64,000 nt of DNA. It comes from Halorhodospira halophila (lineage in GTDB: Bacteria; Pseudomonadota; Gammaproteobacteria; Nitrococcales; Halorhodospiraceae). Within the stretch, counting starts at the first letter, position 1. Every line of letters starts with the position of its first letter. Of the stretch, positions 20,428-29,871 are shown piece by piece. A program made the translations under genes and the position numbers. The notes beneath the pieces were generated by a model. It made no database searches. It was given only the letters and a program-made list of their open reading frames with translations, and was not told the origin of the DNA. The stretch lies in assembly GCF_016653405.1 (NCBI RefSeq), contig NZ_NHSN01000001.1, positions 84,513 through 148,512 on the forward strand. The letters are read 5' to 3'.

Positions 20428-20863
20428 CGCCCGCCGGCGGATCAATGGGCCGCGAGCGGGCCCAGACCCGCAGCCGCCGGTGGTGCTCAGTACCGAGCCG
20501 ACCGCGCGGAATGAACAGATCGTAGCGCCGCCCGTCCACGGTCCGGACGGTGAGCGCGACCAACCATGGGTGGGCGAAACGGCTGACCACCCGGGCGCCG
20601 CACCGGCGCCCGTCCCGCGACTGTAGGAAGATCCGCCCGTCGGGATGAAGATGACAGCGGCGCAGCCAGTGGAGACGGCGCTGGCTGCGCCAGGCGGCGA
20701 TCAGCGCCGCGACCAGTCCGCCGCCCCAGAGCAAGAACAGCGCCACTGGCGGTGACCGCTCGGCAAGCACGAGCAGCCCCCCAACGGCCGCCGCCGCTAG
20801 GACAAGCAACCACGCGCTGCTAACGCGCGGGCGGAAACTCAGTGGTTCGGATAAGTTCGACAA
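20273..20863 (-). CDS. YgfX/CptA-like membrane protein with unusual C-terminal extension
   Basis: Small inner-membrane protein next to sdhE, the position of YgfX (CptA). Residues ~15-57 contain two hydrophobic helices separated by a short loop, followed by WRSQRRLHWLRRCHLHPDGRIFLQ and the RYDLFIPRGRLGTEHHRRLRVW core typical of YgfX. The family is usually about 130-150 residues; this frame is 196 because it runs 155 bases into the antisense 3' end of nadB, adding an Arg/Gly/Ser-rich tail. The start is uncertain: the best fit is a TTG at 20863 inside the end of sdhE, with GGGAG upstream. Toxin activity reported for E. coli CptA is disputed. Confidence 0.65.
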   Translation of the reverse strand: MSNLSEPLSFRPRVSSAWLLVLAAAAVGGLLVLAERSPPVALFLLWGGGLVAALIAAWRSQRRLHWLRRCHLHPDGRIFLQSRDGRRCGARVVSRFAHPWLVALTVRTVDGRRYDLFIPRGRLGTEHHRRLRVWARSRPIDPPAGVIARGKSASGRKAGVLVGAGRWWSSVHRRAPESPGCSVDRGSPGAGRRSAP

Positions 20864-21101
20864 CCCGGTGCAGCTCCCCGTCCGTGGGTGATTGCCCGGC
20901 GATCAGCCAGTCCTGCAGGAAGTGGTCCTCAAGCCCGAGCAGCCGCTCGAAAGCCGCCTGGTCCTGCGCATCGAGATGCAGGAATTGATCGTCCAAGAAG
21001 CGCTCCAGGAGCAGGTCCAGCTCCTTGGTGCCGCGACGGCAGCGCCAGCGCAACCGCTTACGCACCGCCACGGCCTCTGCATGGTGCTCGACCGGCGTCA
21101 C
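20820..21101 (-). CDS. sdhE: FAD assembly factor SdhE
   Basis: Small soluble factor needed for covalent flavinylation of SdhA. The 93-residue protein carries the RGxxE motif (RRGTKELD, ~22-29), then [14 protein letters not shown] and the DHFLQDWL helix typical of SdhE/CptB. Its ATG overlaps the sdhB stop codon by four bases, so it belongs to the sdhCDAB operon, its natural functional context. Its 3' end overlaps the ygfX start by about 44 bases. Confidence 0.93.
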   Translation of the reverse strand: MTPVEHHAEAVAVRKRLRWRCRRGTKELDLLLERFLDDQFLHLDAQDQAAFERLLGLEDHFLQDWLIAGQSPTDGELHRVVELIRTTEFPPAR

Positions 21102-21886
21102 GTCTCACGCTCGGCGATGAGCCGCTTGATGGCACCGATCGCCTTGCCCGGATTCAGCCCCTTCGGGCAGGTCGCCGTGCAGTTCATGATGGTGTGGCAC
21201 CGGTACAGCTTGAAGGAATCGTCGAGGTCGTCGAGGCGTTCCCCGGTGCCCTCATCACGGCTGTCGGCAATCCAACGATAAGCCTGAAGCAGCGCTGCCG
21301 GGCCCAGGTAGCGATCGCCGTTCCACCAGTAGCTCGGGCAGGAGGTCGAGCAGCAGGCGCATAGGATGCACTCGTAGAGCCCATCGAGGGCCTCGCGCTC
21401 CTCCTTCGACTGCAGGCGCTCCTTGTCCGGCGGTGTCGGGGTTTCGGTCTTGATCCACGGCTCCAGCGAGGCGTACTGGGCGTAGAAGTGATTCAGGTCG
21501 GGGACCAGGTCCTTGATCACGTCCGTGTGTGGCAGGGGGTAGACCTTCACGTCGCCCTTGATCTCATCCATGCCCTTGGTACACGCGAGCGTGTTGGTCC
21601 CGTCGATGTTCATCGCACAGGAGCCGCAGATCCCCTCCCGGCAGGAACGCCGGAAGGTGAGTGTCGGATCGACCTCGTCCTTGATCTTGATCAGCGCATC
21701 GAGAACCATCGGTCCGGCGCTGTCGGCGTCGATCTCGTAGGTATCCATGCGCGGGGTGGCGCCGCCCTCCGGGTCGTAACGATAGACCCGGATGCGCCGG
21801 ATGTTCTCGCTCTTTTCCGCGTCGGGGGCACGGTAGGTGTAGCCCTTCCGGATGCGGGAGTTGGCGGGAAGCCTGAACTCTGCCAT
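21098..21886 (-). CDS. sdhB: Succinate dehydrogenase iron-sulfur subunit
   Basis: Electron-transfer subunit of complex II. The 262-residue protein has a [2Fe-2S] site ([16 protein letters not shown] then LAC), a [4Fe-4S] site ([12 protein letters not shown]) and a [3Fe-4S] site ([17 protein letters not shown]). It lies between sdhA (19-base gap) and sdhE (four-base overlap). Confidence 0.97.
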   Translation of the reverse strand: MAEFRLPANSRIRKGYTYRAPDAEKSENIRRIRVYRYDPEGGATPRMDTYEIDADSAGPMVLDALIKIKDEVDPTLTFRRSCREGICGSCAMNIDGTNTLACTKGMDEIKGDVKVYPLPHTDVIKDLVPDLNHFYAQYASLEPWIKTETPTPPDKERLQSKEEREALDGLYECILCACCSTSCPSYWWNGDRYLGPAALLQAYRWIADSRDEGTGERLDDLDDSFKLYRCHTIMNCTATCPKGLNPGKAIGAIKRLIAERET

Positions 21887-21905
21887 GTCTGTCTCCCTGG
21901 AGTCT

Positions 21906-23696
21906 TTAGTACACCCGGGCCTTGGGAGGGATCGCCTCCACGTCGTCGCTCAGGGTATGGAGATGGACGGGGCGGTAGTCGATGTCCACCGTACCGTCAC
22001 TGCGCAGCGTCGCCAGCGTGTGCTTGAGCCAGTTCTCGTCATCACGCTCCGAGTAGTCCTCCCGGGCGTGGGCACCGCGGCTCTCCAAGCGGTTGCGCGC
22101 CGAATGGATGGTGGTCACCGCGCTGCCAAGGAGGTTCTCCAGCTCCAGCGTCTCGATCAGATCCGAGTTCCAGATCAGCGAACGGTCGGTTACCCCGACG
22201 TCGGCGAAGCCCCGGAAGACATCGTCCATCCGGTTGCAGCCCTGCTCCAACACATCACCCGTGCGGAAGACCGCGGCGTAGTTCTGCATGGTGTTCTGCA
22301 TCTCGGCCCGCAGTTGCGCCGTCGGCTTGCTGCCATTGGCCCGACGCAGCCGATCCAGCCTTTGCAGCGCCAGATCCGGCGCCCCCTCTGGCAGGGGTGC
22401 ATGGGGTTTGCCGCGGCCGCCGATGACTTCGGCGGCACGGTGGGCGGCGGCTCGGCCGAAGACCACCAGATCAAGCAGCGAGTTCGACCCGAGCCGGTTG
22501 GCGCCGTGCACCGAGACGCAGGCAGCTTCGCCGATGGCCATAAGCCCCGGAACCACCGCATCGGGGTCACCACCCTTGAGATGAACCACCTCACCCATGT
22601 GGTTGGTCGGGATCCCGCCCATGTTGTAGTGGACCGTGGGCAGGACCGGGATCGGCTCCTTGGTCACATCGACACCGGCAAAGATCTGGGCCGACTCGGC
22701 AATACCTGGCAGCCGTTCATGGATCACCTCCGGCCCGAGATGCTCCAGATGCAGGTGGATATGGTCGCCGTGCTCGCCGACCCCCCGCCCCTCGCGGATC
22801 TCGATGGTCATCGAGCGGGAGACCACGTCGCGCGAGGCCAGATCCTTGGCGTTCGGGGCGTAACGTTCCATGAACCGCTCGCCCTGGGCGTTGGTCAAGT
22901 AACCGCCCTCGCCCCGGACCCCCTCGGTGATCAGGCAGCCCGCGCCATAGATCCCGGTCGGGTGGAACTGCACGAACTCCATGTCCTGGAGCGGCAGACC
23001 GGCACGCAGGACCATGCCGTTGCCATCCCCGGTGCAGGTGTGGGCCGAGGTGCAGGAGAAGTAGCTCCGCCCGTAGCCGCCAGTGGCCAGCACCACCTGA
23101 TGGGCCCGGAAGATATGCACCGTGCCGGTCTCCATGTCGAGCGTGACCACGCCCCGGCAAACCCCGTTGTCCATCATCAGGTCGATGGCGAAGTGTTCGA
23201 TGTAGAACTCCGCCTTGTGCTTGAGCGCCTGCTGGTAGAGCGTGTGCAGGATGGCATGCCCGGTTCGGTCCGCGGCCGCGCAGGTCCGCTGGGCCGTTCC
23301 CTCACCGAAGTGGGTGGTCATGCCGCCGAACGGGCGCTGATAGATCTTGCCGTCCTCGGTGCGCGAGAAGGGCACGCCGTAGTGCTCCAGCTCCACGATG
23401 GCCGGCACCGCCTCGCGGCACATGTATTCGATGGCGTCCTGGTCACCCAGCCAGTCCGACCCCTTGATGGTGTCGTACATATGCCAGCGCCAGTCGTCCT
23501 CGCCCATGTTGCCGAGCGCCGCCGAGACGCCGCCCTGGGCCGCCACGGTGTGGCTGCGCGTGGGGAACACCTTGGTGACACAGGCGGTGTTCAGCCCCTG
23601 TTCGGCCATGCCGAAGGTCGCCCGGAGCCCGGCCCCACCGGCACCGACAACGACGACATCGTACTGGTGTTCGACCGTCTTGATCGGTTCTGTCAT
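21906..23696 (-). CDS. sdhA: Succinate dehydrogenase flavoprotein subunit
   Basis: Catalytic subunit of complex II, oxidising succinate to fumarate. The 596-residue protein has the FAD-binding [20 protein letters not shown] (13-32), the covalent-FAD histidine in [10 protein letters not shown] (~47-56), and the substrate-binding [21 protein letters not shown] region. GAGG stands five bases before the ATG. sdhD ends seven bases upstream. SdhE encoded in the same operon would install the FAD. Confidence 0.98.
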   Translation of the reverse strand: MTEPIKTVEHQYDVVVVGAGGAGLRATFGMAEQGLNTACVTKVFPTRSHTVAAQGGVSAALGNMGEDDWRWHMYDTIKGSDWLGDQDAIEYMCREAVPAIVELEHYGVPFSRTEDGKIYQRPFGGMTTHFGEGTAQRTCAAADRTGHAILHTLYQQALKHKAEFYIEHFAIDLMMDNGVCRGVVTLDMETGTVHIFRAHQVVLATGGYGRSYFSCTSAHTCTGDGNGMVLRAGLPLQDMEFVQFHPTGIYGAGCLITEGVRGEGGYLTNAQGERFMERYAPNAKDLASRDVVSRSMTIEIREGRGVGEHGDHIHLHLEHLGPEVIHERLPGIAESAQIFAGVDVTKEPIPVLPTVHYNMGGIPTNHMGEVVHLKGGDPDAVVPGLMAIGEAACVSVHGANRLGSNSLLDLVVFGRAAAHRAAEVIGGRGKPHAPLPEGAPDLALQRLDRLRRANGSKPTAQLRAEMQNTMQNYAAVFRTGDVLEQGCNRMDDVFRGFADVGVTDRSLIWNSDLIETLELENLLGSAVTTIHSARNRLESRGAHAREDYSERDDENWLKHTLATLRSDGTVDIDYRPVHLHTLSDDVEAIPPKARVY

Positions 23697-23703
23697 CTGC
23701 GCC

Positions 23704-24087
23704 TCAGCCCCCCAGAACGATTTGGATGACCGCCAGGATCCCGGCGACGGCCACCAGGAAACATGCGAAGTAGACGGCGAGGTTGCCGAACCACTTCAGC
23801 CCCTCGAGGTGGACGTAGTCCTCGATGACCACCTGAACGCCGAGCGCCCCGTGATAGAACAACATGATGATCGCGGCGATCAGCAGCGTCGCGTTGAACG
23901 GGTTCGCCACCCACGCCCGGGCCGCCTCGAAATCGGCGCCGGCCTGCAGGGCCAGGCCGATCCCCAGCCACATCATCAGCGGAACCAGCACCACCGCGGT
24001 CAGGCGCTGATGCCACCAGTGGTGGAAGCCGTTCTTGGCCGAGCCGAGGCCGCGGGCCCGGGAGACGGCGGTCTCGTACTTACGCAT
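23704..24087 (-). CDS. sdhD: Succinate dehydrogenase membrane anchor SdhD
   Basis: Heme b/quinone-binding membrane anchor. The 127-residue protein has three hydrophobic helices (~28-48, 60-85, 95-125) and the [17 protein letters not shown] segment with the conserved histidine and Asp-Tyr pair near the quinone site. The ATG at 24087 lies two bases after sdhC ends; the longer upstream frame only shadows sdhC. Confidence 0.92.
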   Translation of the reverse strand: MRKYETAVSRARGLGSAKNGFHHWWHQRLTAVVLVPLMMWLGIGLALQAGADFEAARAWVANPFNATLLIAAIIMLFYHGALGVQVVIEDYVHLEGLKWFGNLAVYFACFLVAVAGILAVIQIVLGG

Positions 24088-24089
24088 GA

Positions 24090-24479
24090 TCAAAACTCCC
24101 CTGCGTAGGCGATCACCCAGACCAGGGCGGTCAACAGGACGCTCGCGGCGAGCACCATGTAACCGCCGCGATAGACCGCCTTGAGCTCGAAGGCGCGCAC
24201 GGTGTCCCAAACCAGGTGCCGAACGCCATTGCAAAGGTGGTAGGCCAGGCTGAACGTGATACCCAGCAGCACCAGCTGCCCGAACCAGTGGCCGAGCACC
24301 CGCGTCAGCAGTTCGTAGTATTCGGGTCCGGCGGCCAAGGCCATCACCCAGGCGACCAGCAGGACCGCAGCCATGGTGACGAACACCCCGGTGCCGCGGT
24401 GGAGCACCGAGAGCAGCGAGGTCAACTGCGGCCGGTAGATGGTCAGGTGCGGAGAGAGCGGACGATTCGGATTTCTCAT
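24090..24479 (-). CDS. sdhC: Succinate dehydrogenase cytochrome b556 subunit SdhC
   Basis: Membrane anchor of complex II. The 129-residue protein begins RPLSPHLTIYRPQLTSLLS with the conserved SxxHR-type segment (SVLHRGTG, 24-31) and includes YHLCNGVRHLVWD, whose histidines include the heme ligand. Three membrane helices are apparent. First gene of sdhCDAB-sdhE; its promoter must lie in the 24480-24752 region shared with ygfZ. Confidence 0.94.
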   Translation of the reverse strand: MRNPNRPLSPHLTIYRPQLTSLLSVLHRGTGVFVTMAAVLLVAWVMALAAGPEYYELLTRVLGHWFGQLVLLGITFSLAYHLCNGVRHLVWDTVRAFELKAVYRGGYMVLAASVLLTALVWVIAYAGEF

Positions 24480-24752
24480 GGATTTTTGCTCCGCTGAGCC
24501 GAGTCAGAACCTGCGGCGCACGATAAGAGTGAGGAAACGGGACGATAAGCTATATTGCGGACAATCGTAATGCAAGCATTAACAAATGGGAATACTGATG
24601 CTGACGGAAGATTAACATTCTGCCCCGGTCTAAGGCTGGCTGCCCCGGCGATGATCACCCACAATGAATACGATGTCAGTATACGGATCCCGCCCCTAGA
24701 GTGGCACGAGATGCAGCAAGCCGCCGATGCAGCAAGCCACCGAGGAGAGGTT
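24480..24752. promoter_or_regulatory. Divergent sdh/ygfZ control region with a TAATGC dyad
   Basis: 273 bases, visibly richer in A and T than the surroundings. It holds a perfect inverted repeat TAATGC-AA-GCATTA (24568-24581). For sdhC on the minus strand, weak promoter candidates are TTGCAT/TATAGC (15-base spacer) and TTACGA/TATCGT (17-base spacer), and the dyad overlaps the -35 side. An ATG frame continues upstream of ygfZ through this region, but it is not considered coding. Confidence 0.35.
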
Positions 24753-25718
24753 ATGCGAGAAGAGTTCCCGACCGTACCGGTAGATGCGCCCGAAGACGGC
24801 GCCGGTGCCTCTCAGCCGGAGTGCCTCGAGACCGGCACCGGCTACAGCGTGGTGGCGGTTACCGGCGAGGAAGCCGGGGATTTCTTGCAACGCATCCTGA
24901 CCGCGGACATCCCGGCTGCAGACGACGCACGCAGCGTGCTGGCCGGGTTGTGCACGCCCAAGGGGCGGCTGCTTGCCCTGGCGCGAGTCATCCCCTGGGA
25001 CGACGGCTACCGGCTCGTCCTCCCGGAGGACACCGCGGCCGAGACCGTCGCCCGGCTGCAGATGTATGTACTGCGCTCGAGGGTGACGGTGCACGCCCCC
25101 GACATGCAGTGGCGCCTGCTCCGGGCGGCCGGCCCGACCGCCCGGAGCCTGCTGGCCCGATGGAGTGAGCGCCCTATGCCAGAGGCCGAAGGCGTTGTGC
25201 GCAGCGGCGAGGTGGCGATCATCCGGCTACCCGGTGCGCCGGAGCGCTACTGGGTGGTCGGACCGGCGGCCCCGGTGGCCGCGGTAGAGGGCGTGCTTGC
25301 CGAACACCTGCCGCCGACCGACGAAGAGACCTGGCGGGCGTTGGAAATCCTTGCCGGACAGCCCGAGATCCGCGCCCCGGGCCGGGAACTGTTCATCCCG
25401 CAGATGGTGAATCTCGATCGCCTTGGTGGCGTGAGCTTCAGCAAGGGATGCTTCCCGGGGCAGGAGGTGGTGGCGCGGGCGCACTACCGCGGCAAGGTCA
25501 AGCAGCGCATGTTCCGCGCCCGGGGCACCGGAGATGCGCCGGCGGACGGCAGCGAGGTCCGTGATGCCGACAACCAGCTGGCCGGCCACGTCGTCTGCGC
25601 AGCGGGTGCGCCGCAGGGGTTCACGGCCCTCGTTTCGCTGCGCGAGGCACAGCTGGCCGGCCCCGCATCGCTGAGCGTGAACGGACAGCCGTTGCACCTC
25701 CGCGAGGCCGGCACCTGA
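24753..25718 (+). CDS. ygfZ: YgfZ/GcvT-domain Fe-S cluster maintenance protein
   Basis: Folate-binding member of the aminomethyltransferase fold that helps maintain certain Fe-S enzymes such as MiaB in E. coli. The 321-residue protein carries the hallmark KGCFPGQE motif at 231-238 with the essential cysteine. The ATG at 24753 is chosen because of the AGGAG five bases upstream; the frame is open for 66 more codons without homology. It diverges from sdhC, as commonly seen near sdhE/ygfX in gammaproteobacteria, and ends ten bases before the convergent end of lysS. Confidence 0.9.
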   Translation: MREEFPTVPVDAPEDGAGASQPECLETGTGYSVVAVTGEEAGDFLQRILTADIPAADDARSVLAGLCTPKGRLLALARVIPWDDGYRLVLPEDTAAETVARLQMYVLRSRVTVHAPDMQWRLLRAAGPTARSLLARWSERPMPEAEGVVRSGEVAIIRLPGAPERYWVVGPAAPVAAVEGVLAEHLPPTDEETWRALEILAGQPEIRAPGRELFIPQMVNLDRLGGVSFSKGCFPGQEVVARAHYRGKVKQRMFRARGTGDAPADGSEVRDADNQLAGHVVCAAGAPQGFTALVSLREAQLAGPASLSVNGQPLHLREAGT

Positions 25719-25727
25719 ACCGCCGCC

Positions 25728-27215
25728 CTACGACTCCGGGCGCATGGCGGGGAATAGAAGGACGTCGCGGATCGAATCGCAGTCAGCGAGCAGCATGACC
25801 AGGCGGTCGATCCCGATGCCCTCCCCGGCAGTCGGCGGCAGCCCGTACTCCAGGGCACGGATATAGTCGCCGTCGTAGTGCATCGCCTCCTGATCCCCGG
25901 CATCCCGCTCCGCCGCCTGGGCACGGAAGCGATCCGCTTGGTCCTCGGCGTCGTTAAGCTCCGAGAAACCGTTGGCGATCTCGCGACCACCGACGATCAA
26001 CTCAAAACGCTCAGTGTAGAAGGGTTCGTCGTCCCGCGGGCGAGCCAAGGGGGATACCTCCTTGGGGTAATCGGTTACAAAGACCGGGCCGTGGAGCCGA
26101 GGCTCAGCCGTCTCCTCGAACAGGGCCGCCTGGATCCTGCCCAGCCCGTCGCCGGAGCTCACCTCGATCCCGCGCGCCTCGGCCGCCCGGGCCGCCTGCT
26201 CGCGATCCGCGAGTTCCTCGGCCGTGAGGTCAGGATTGTACCGAAGGACCGCTTCAGTCAGAGAGATACGCTCGAATGTTGAAGTGAAATCATAAGTCTC
26301 GCCCTGCCAGGTTACCTGTCCGCTTCCGAGCGCCTGTTCAGCCAGATGCCGGAGCATTTCCTCGGTAAGGTCCATCAGGTCGTGGTAGTCGGCAAAGGCC
26401 TGATAGAACTCCAGCATGGTGAATTCCGGGTTGTGGCGGGTCGAAACCCCCTCGTTCCGGAAGTTTCGGTTGACTTCGTAGACACGCTCGAAGCCCCCCA
26501 CGACGAGCCGCTTGAGGTAGAGCTCCGGCGCGATGCGCAGATAGAGATCCCGGCCGAGGGCGTTGTGGTGGGTCACGAAAGGTCGCGCCGCGGCTCCGCC
26601 GGGGATCGGCTGCATCATCGGTGTCTCCACCTCCATGAAACCGCGGCCATCCAGGAAACGGCGCAGGGCAGCGAGTACGCGGGTGCGCAGGGCAAAGACG
26701 CGCCGACTCTCCTGGTTGACGATTAGATCCAGGTAGCGCTGGCGATAGCGGATCTCGTGATCGGTCAGCCCGTGCCACTTCTCCGGCAGCGGCCGCAGCG
26801 ATTTCGTTAGGAGCCGGACCTGATCGCAATGGATGGAAAGCTCCCCCTTGTTCGTCCGGAACAACGTCCCGGTCGCGCCGACGATATCGCCCACGTCCCA
26901 GCTCTTGAACGCGGCGTAGACCCCCTCGGGCAGGTCATCCCGGCGCAGATAGAGCTGGATCCGCCCCGAGCTGTCCTGGAGCTGCGCGAAGCTCGCCTTG
27001 CCCATGACCCGTTTGGCCATCATGCGCCCGCCGACCGTGACTCGAGCGCCCTCCTGCTCCAGGGCCTCCTCGTCCAGCGGGCCGTAGCGCTCGTGAAGGT
27101 CGGCGGCCAGCGCGTCACGGCGGAAATCGTTGGGGAAGGCTTGGCCCGCATCGCGCAGACCCTGCAGCTTCTCGCGGCGCTGGGCGATGAGCTTGTTCTC
27201 GTCGCTTTCGGACAT
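25728..27215 (-). CDS. lysS: Lysyl-tRNA synthetase, class II
   Basis: Charges tRNA-Lys. The 495-residue protein has an N-terminal OB-fold anticodon-binding domain (~55-150, [19 protein letters not shown]) and a class II catalytic core with motif 2 ([20 protein letters not shown]) and motif 3 ([13 protein letters not shown] near the C-terminus). The ATG at 27215 starts [17 protein letters not shown], the family start. It is 32 bases downstream of prfB, the conserved prfB-lysS operon. Confidence 0.97.
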   Translation of the reverse strand: MSESDENKLIAQRREKLQGLRDAGQAFPNDFRRDALAADLHERYGPLDEEALEQEGARVTVGGRMMAKRVMGKASFAQLQDSSGRIQLYLRRDDLPEGVYAAFKSWDVGDIVGATGTLFRTNKGELSIHCDQVRLLTKSLRPLPEKWHGLTDHEIRYRQRYLDLIVNQESRRVFALRTRVLAALRRFLDGRGFMEVETPMMQPIPGGAAARPFVTHHNALGRDLYLRIAPELYLKRLVVGGFERVYEVNRNFRNEGVSTRHNPEFTMLEFYQAFADYHDLMDLTEEMLRHLAEQALGSGQVTWQGETYDFTSTFERISLTEAVLRYNPDLTAEELADREQAARAAEARGIEVSSGDGLGRIQAALFEETAEPRLHGPVFVTDYPKEVSPLARPRDDEPFYTERFELIVGGREIANGFSELNDAEDQADRFRAQAAERDAGDQEAMHYDGDYIRALEYGLPPTAGEGIGIDRLVMLLADCDSIRDVLLFPAMRPES

Positions 27216-27247
27216 CCGTTGACTCCGGGCAGTGTCAGGGGCGAGCG

Positions 27248-28346
27248 TCAGAGGCCGGCCTTGAGGCTCGCCTGTATGAACGGGTCGAGGTGGCCGTCGA
27301 GCACGGCCTGCGTGTTGCCGATCTCGATTCCCGTCCGCAGATCCTTGATCCGGGACTGATCGAGGACGTAGGAGCGGATCTGGTTCCCCCACCCGATATC
27401 GGACTTGGTCTCTTCCTGGGCTTCGGCCTCGGCACGGCGGCGCTGCATCTCCAGCTCGTAGAGTTTGGCGCGCAGCTGACTCATCGCCGTGGCACGGTTC
27501 TTGTGCTGCGATCGATCGTTCTGCGACTGCACCACGACGCCGGTGGGTTCGTGGGTGATGCGGACCGCCGACTCGGTGGTATTGACGTGCTGGCCACCTG
27601 CGCCGGAAGCGCGGAAGACGTCCACGCGCAGATCCGACGGGTCGATCTCGATATCGACATTCTCGTCGTCGATCTCCGGCGACACGAACACCGAGGAGAA
27701 CGAGGTGTGGCGGCGACCGCCGGAGTCAAAGGGCGACTTGCGCACCAGACGGTGAACCCCGGTCTCCGTGCGCAGCCAGCCGAAGGCGTACTCGCCGGTA
27801 ACCTTGATCGTGGCGCTCTTGACCCCCGCCTCCTGGCCGGCCGTCACCTCGATGACCTCGGTGTCGAAGCCGCGGGCCTCGGCCCAGCGCAGATACATCC
27901 GCAGCAGCATCTCGGCCCAGTCCTGGGCCTCCGTTCCGCCTGACCCCGCCTGGATATCGAGGAACGCATTGGACGCGTCCATCTCTCCGGAGAACATGCG
28001 TCGGAACTCCAGGGTCTCGATGTGCGTGGCGACGCGCTGGACATCCGCCTGGACCGCCTCAAGAGTTTCCTCGTCGCCCTCCTCCCGGGCCATGGCGACC
28101 ATCTCGCCGGCGTCATCGAGCACCCCGCCGATCTCCTCGAGGGTGCTCAGGACGGACTGCAGCTGAGAGCGCTCGCGGCTCAGCCCCTGGGCCCGCTCCG
28201 GGTCGCTCCAGACGTCGGGGTTCTCCAGCTCACGCAGGACTTCCTCAAGCTGTTCGCGTTTGCCGGCTTCGTCAAAGATACCCCCTCAGGGCCTCGAAAC
28301 GCCCTTGCAGGTCTTCGATTTGTTCAAGCAGCGGGTTGATCTCCAT
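27248..28346 (-). CDS. prfB: Peptide chain release factor 2 (programmed +1 frameshift)
   Basis: Release factor recognising UAA and UGA. It is encoded in two overlapping frames: 24 codons from ATG 28346 (GGAGG five bases upstream) reach an in-frame TGA at 28272-28274, and a +1 shift at CTT joins the frame that ends at 27248, giving 365 residues, the normal RF2 length. The second frame has the SPF anticodon-like tripeptide (KSPFDSGG) and the catalytic GGQ ([10 protein letters not shown]). The frameshift is autoregulatory, since low RF2 favours shifting past the UGA. A TATAGT -10 box (28379-28384, minus strand) is a plausible promoter element. lysS follows. Confidence 0.97.
28271..28286 (-). promoter_or_regulatory. 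RF2 programmed-frameshift signal
   Basis: The minus strand reads AGGGGGTATCTTTGAC: an internal Shine-Dalgarno-like AGGGGG, three bases, the slippery CTT, then the UGA stop followed by C. This is the classical prfB recoding element, with the spacing and the weak UGA-C context both conserved. Confidence 0.96.
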
Positions 28347-28443
28347 GAGCACCTCCGGATACTAAGGGCGCGAATCGTACTATATTCACCCGTCGTTCAG
28401 CAGCCTCGAACTTCAGCGCCGGCGTCCAAGCCGTGCGCATCGA

Positions 28444-28482
28444 CGGGTGTCTGCGCCGCCGCCGCGGCGCGCCATCCACCCG
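28444..28482 (+). promoter_or_regulatory. Two-tier hairpin in the ahcY leader
   Basis: CGGGTG (28444-28449) pairs with CACCCG (28477-28482), enclosing a perfect inner stem GCGCCGC (28453-28459) with GCGGCGC (28464-28470) around a CGCC loop. The structure ends 21 bases before the ahcY ATG, with the ribosome-binding GAGG between. It does not show the conserved core of the SAH riboswitch, so it is only a candidate leader structure. Confidence 0.4.
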
Positions 28483-28503
28483 CTGATCAGGATTGAGGTT
28501 CCC

Positions 28504-29769
28504 ATGACCACGACGACCAGTGCCGAGCCTGGCCATCAGAAGCTTGCCTGGGCCCGCGCCCATATGCCGGTCCACAAAGCCCTGCGCGAGCGCTACCGCG
28601 AGACGCGCCCCTTCGAAGGCCTATGCATCGCGGTCTGTTCCCACATCGAGGCGAAAACCGGCGTCTTTCTGGAGACACTCGCCGCAGCCGGCGCCGAAGT
28701 CGTATTCACCGGCAGTGAACCCGGTTCCAGCCAGGACGATGTGGTCGCGGCACTCAATGAGCAACCCGGGATCAGCGGCTACGCCCGGCGCGGTGTCAGC
28801 GAGGCGGAGCTGGCCCGGCTCCACGGCCGCGCCCTGGATCACCAGCCCAACCTGATCCTGGATGACGCCGCCGAACTCACCGCACGACTCGTTCACCAGC
28901 GCCCCGAGCTGCTGGACGGGCTGCGTGGGGTCTGCGAGCAGACCACCACCGGTGTGCAGCGGATCCAGGCCATGACGGCCGAGGGCGCTCTGCATTTCCC
29001 GGCTTACGCCGTCAACCACACACCGATGAAGCACGAGTTTGACAATATCCACGGCACCGGCGAGTCGGCACTAACCAACCTGATGCTGACAACCAACCTG
29101 CTGCTCGCCGGAAAGCAGGTCGTGATCTGCGGCTACGGTGACTGCGGCGTGGGGATCGCCCACAAGGCCCGCGCCTGGGGGGCGCAGGTGACGATCACGG
29201 AGGTCGAACCACGCCGGGCGCTACGTGCCCACATGAACGGTTTCGCCGTGCGCCCCATGGAGGAGGCCGCCGGCGTCGGTGATTTCTTCATCACCGCCAC
29301 GGGCAACCGGGATGTCATCCGCGCCGAGCACGTTGCGCGCATGCGCGACGGCGCGATCCTGGCCAACGCCGGGCACTTCAACGTGGAGATCGACGCCGCG
29401 GGCTTGGCCCAGCAGGCCGAATCCCGCTATCCGGCGCGACCGGGTATCGAGGCCTTCCGCATGAGCGACGGCCGCGAGATCCACTTGGTCTGCGAAGGTC
29501 GCCTGGTGAACCTGGCCGCCCCGACGGCCATGGGTCACCCGGCCGAGGTCATGGACCAGACCTTCGCGATGCAATTCATGGCCGCGGACGACCTGTTGCG
29601 CCACCGCGACCAGCTCCGCGCCGGCGTGCATCCGGTTCCCGACGAGGTCGACGCCGAGGTGGCCCGCCTCAAGCTGGAAACGCTGGGGGTCGGCATCGAC
29701 GCCCTGACCGACAGCCAGCGCCGGTTTCTCGAGGCTTGGCGGGCCGATGACATCCTTGAAGCGCCCTGA
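28504..29769 (+). CDS. ahcY: S-adenosylhomocysteine hydrolase, short form
   Basis: NAD-dependent enzyme of the methyl cycle, splitting S-adenosylhomocysteine into homocysteine and adenosine. Conserved elements are CSHIEAKTGVFLETL, CEQTTTGVQRI, the NHTPMKHEFDN segment retaining the catalytic Lys and Asp, the NAD-binding ICGYGDCGVGIAHKARAWGA and NAGHFNVEID. At 421 residues it lacks the C-terminal Lys/Tyr tail (KPDHYRY type) that reaches the neighbouring subunit's NAD in classical bacterial and eukaryotic enzymes, so it resembles the short archaeal/Thermotoga type. The ATG at 28504 has GAGG six bases upstream. It is divergent from prfB. Confidence 0.85.
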   Translation: MTTTTSAEPGHQKLAWARAHMPVHKALRERYRETRPFEGLCIAVCSHIEAKTGVFLETLAAAGAEVVFTGSEPGSSQDDVVAALNEQPGISGYARRGVSEAELARLHGRALDHQPNLILDDAAELTARLVHQRPELLDGLRGVCEQTTTGVQRIQAMTAEGALHFPAYAVNHTPMKHEFDNIHGTGESALTNLMLTTNLLLAGKQVVICGYGDCGVGIAHKARAWGAQVTITEVEPRRALRAHMNGFAVRPMEEAAGVGDFFITATGNRDVIRAEHVARMRDGAILANAGHFNVEIDAAGLAQQAESRYPARPGIEAFRMSDGREIHLVCEGRLVNLAAPTAMGHPAEVMDQTFAMQFMAADDLLRHRDQLRAGVHPVPDEVDAEVARLKLETLGVGIDALTDSQRRFLEAWRADDILEAP

Positions 29770-29790
29770 GCGCCACCCCATGCACCGGGC

Positions 29791-29820
29791 GGGCGGCGAA
29801 GCCTCGGCGGAGCGCCGCCC
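29791..29820 (+). terminator. Hairpin downstream of ahcY
   Basis: GGGCGGCG (29791-29798) and CGCCGCCC (29813-29820) form a perfect 8-bp stem with a 14-base loop, 20 bases after the ahcY stop. No T-run follows, so a Rho-independent role is uncertain. Confidence 0.35.
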
Positions 29821-29871
29821 ACCCCCCGGCTACTTGCCTGAGGCGAAAACGCGCACTAGGGTATACACGCT

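Noticed and set aside
21852..23729. 625-codon open frame antisense to sdhA
   Set aside because: Mirror of sdhA codon usage, with no domain or plausible ribosome site; similar shadows occur opposite rnfC, rseB and the giant dehydrogenase.
28272..28274. Premature stop in prfB read as a pseudogene or sequencing error
   Set aside because: Sequence around it is the exact RF2 programmed frameshift signal and the joined product has normal length.
28347..28503. SAH riboswitch upstream of ahcY
   Set aside because: The conserved SAH riboswitch core sequences were not found; only an unrelated hairpin is present.
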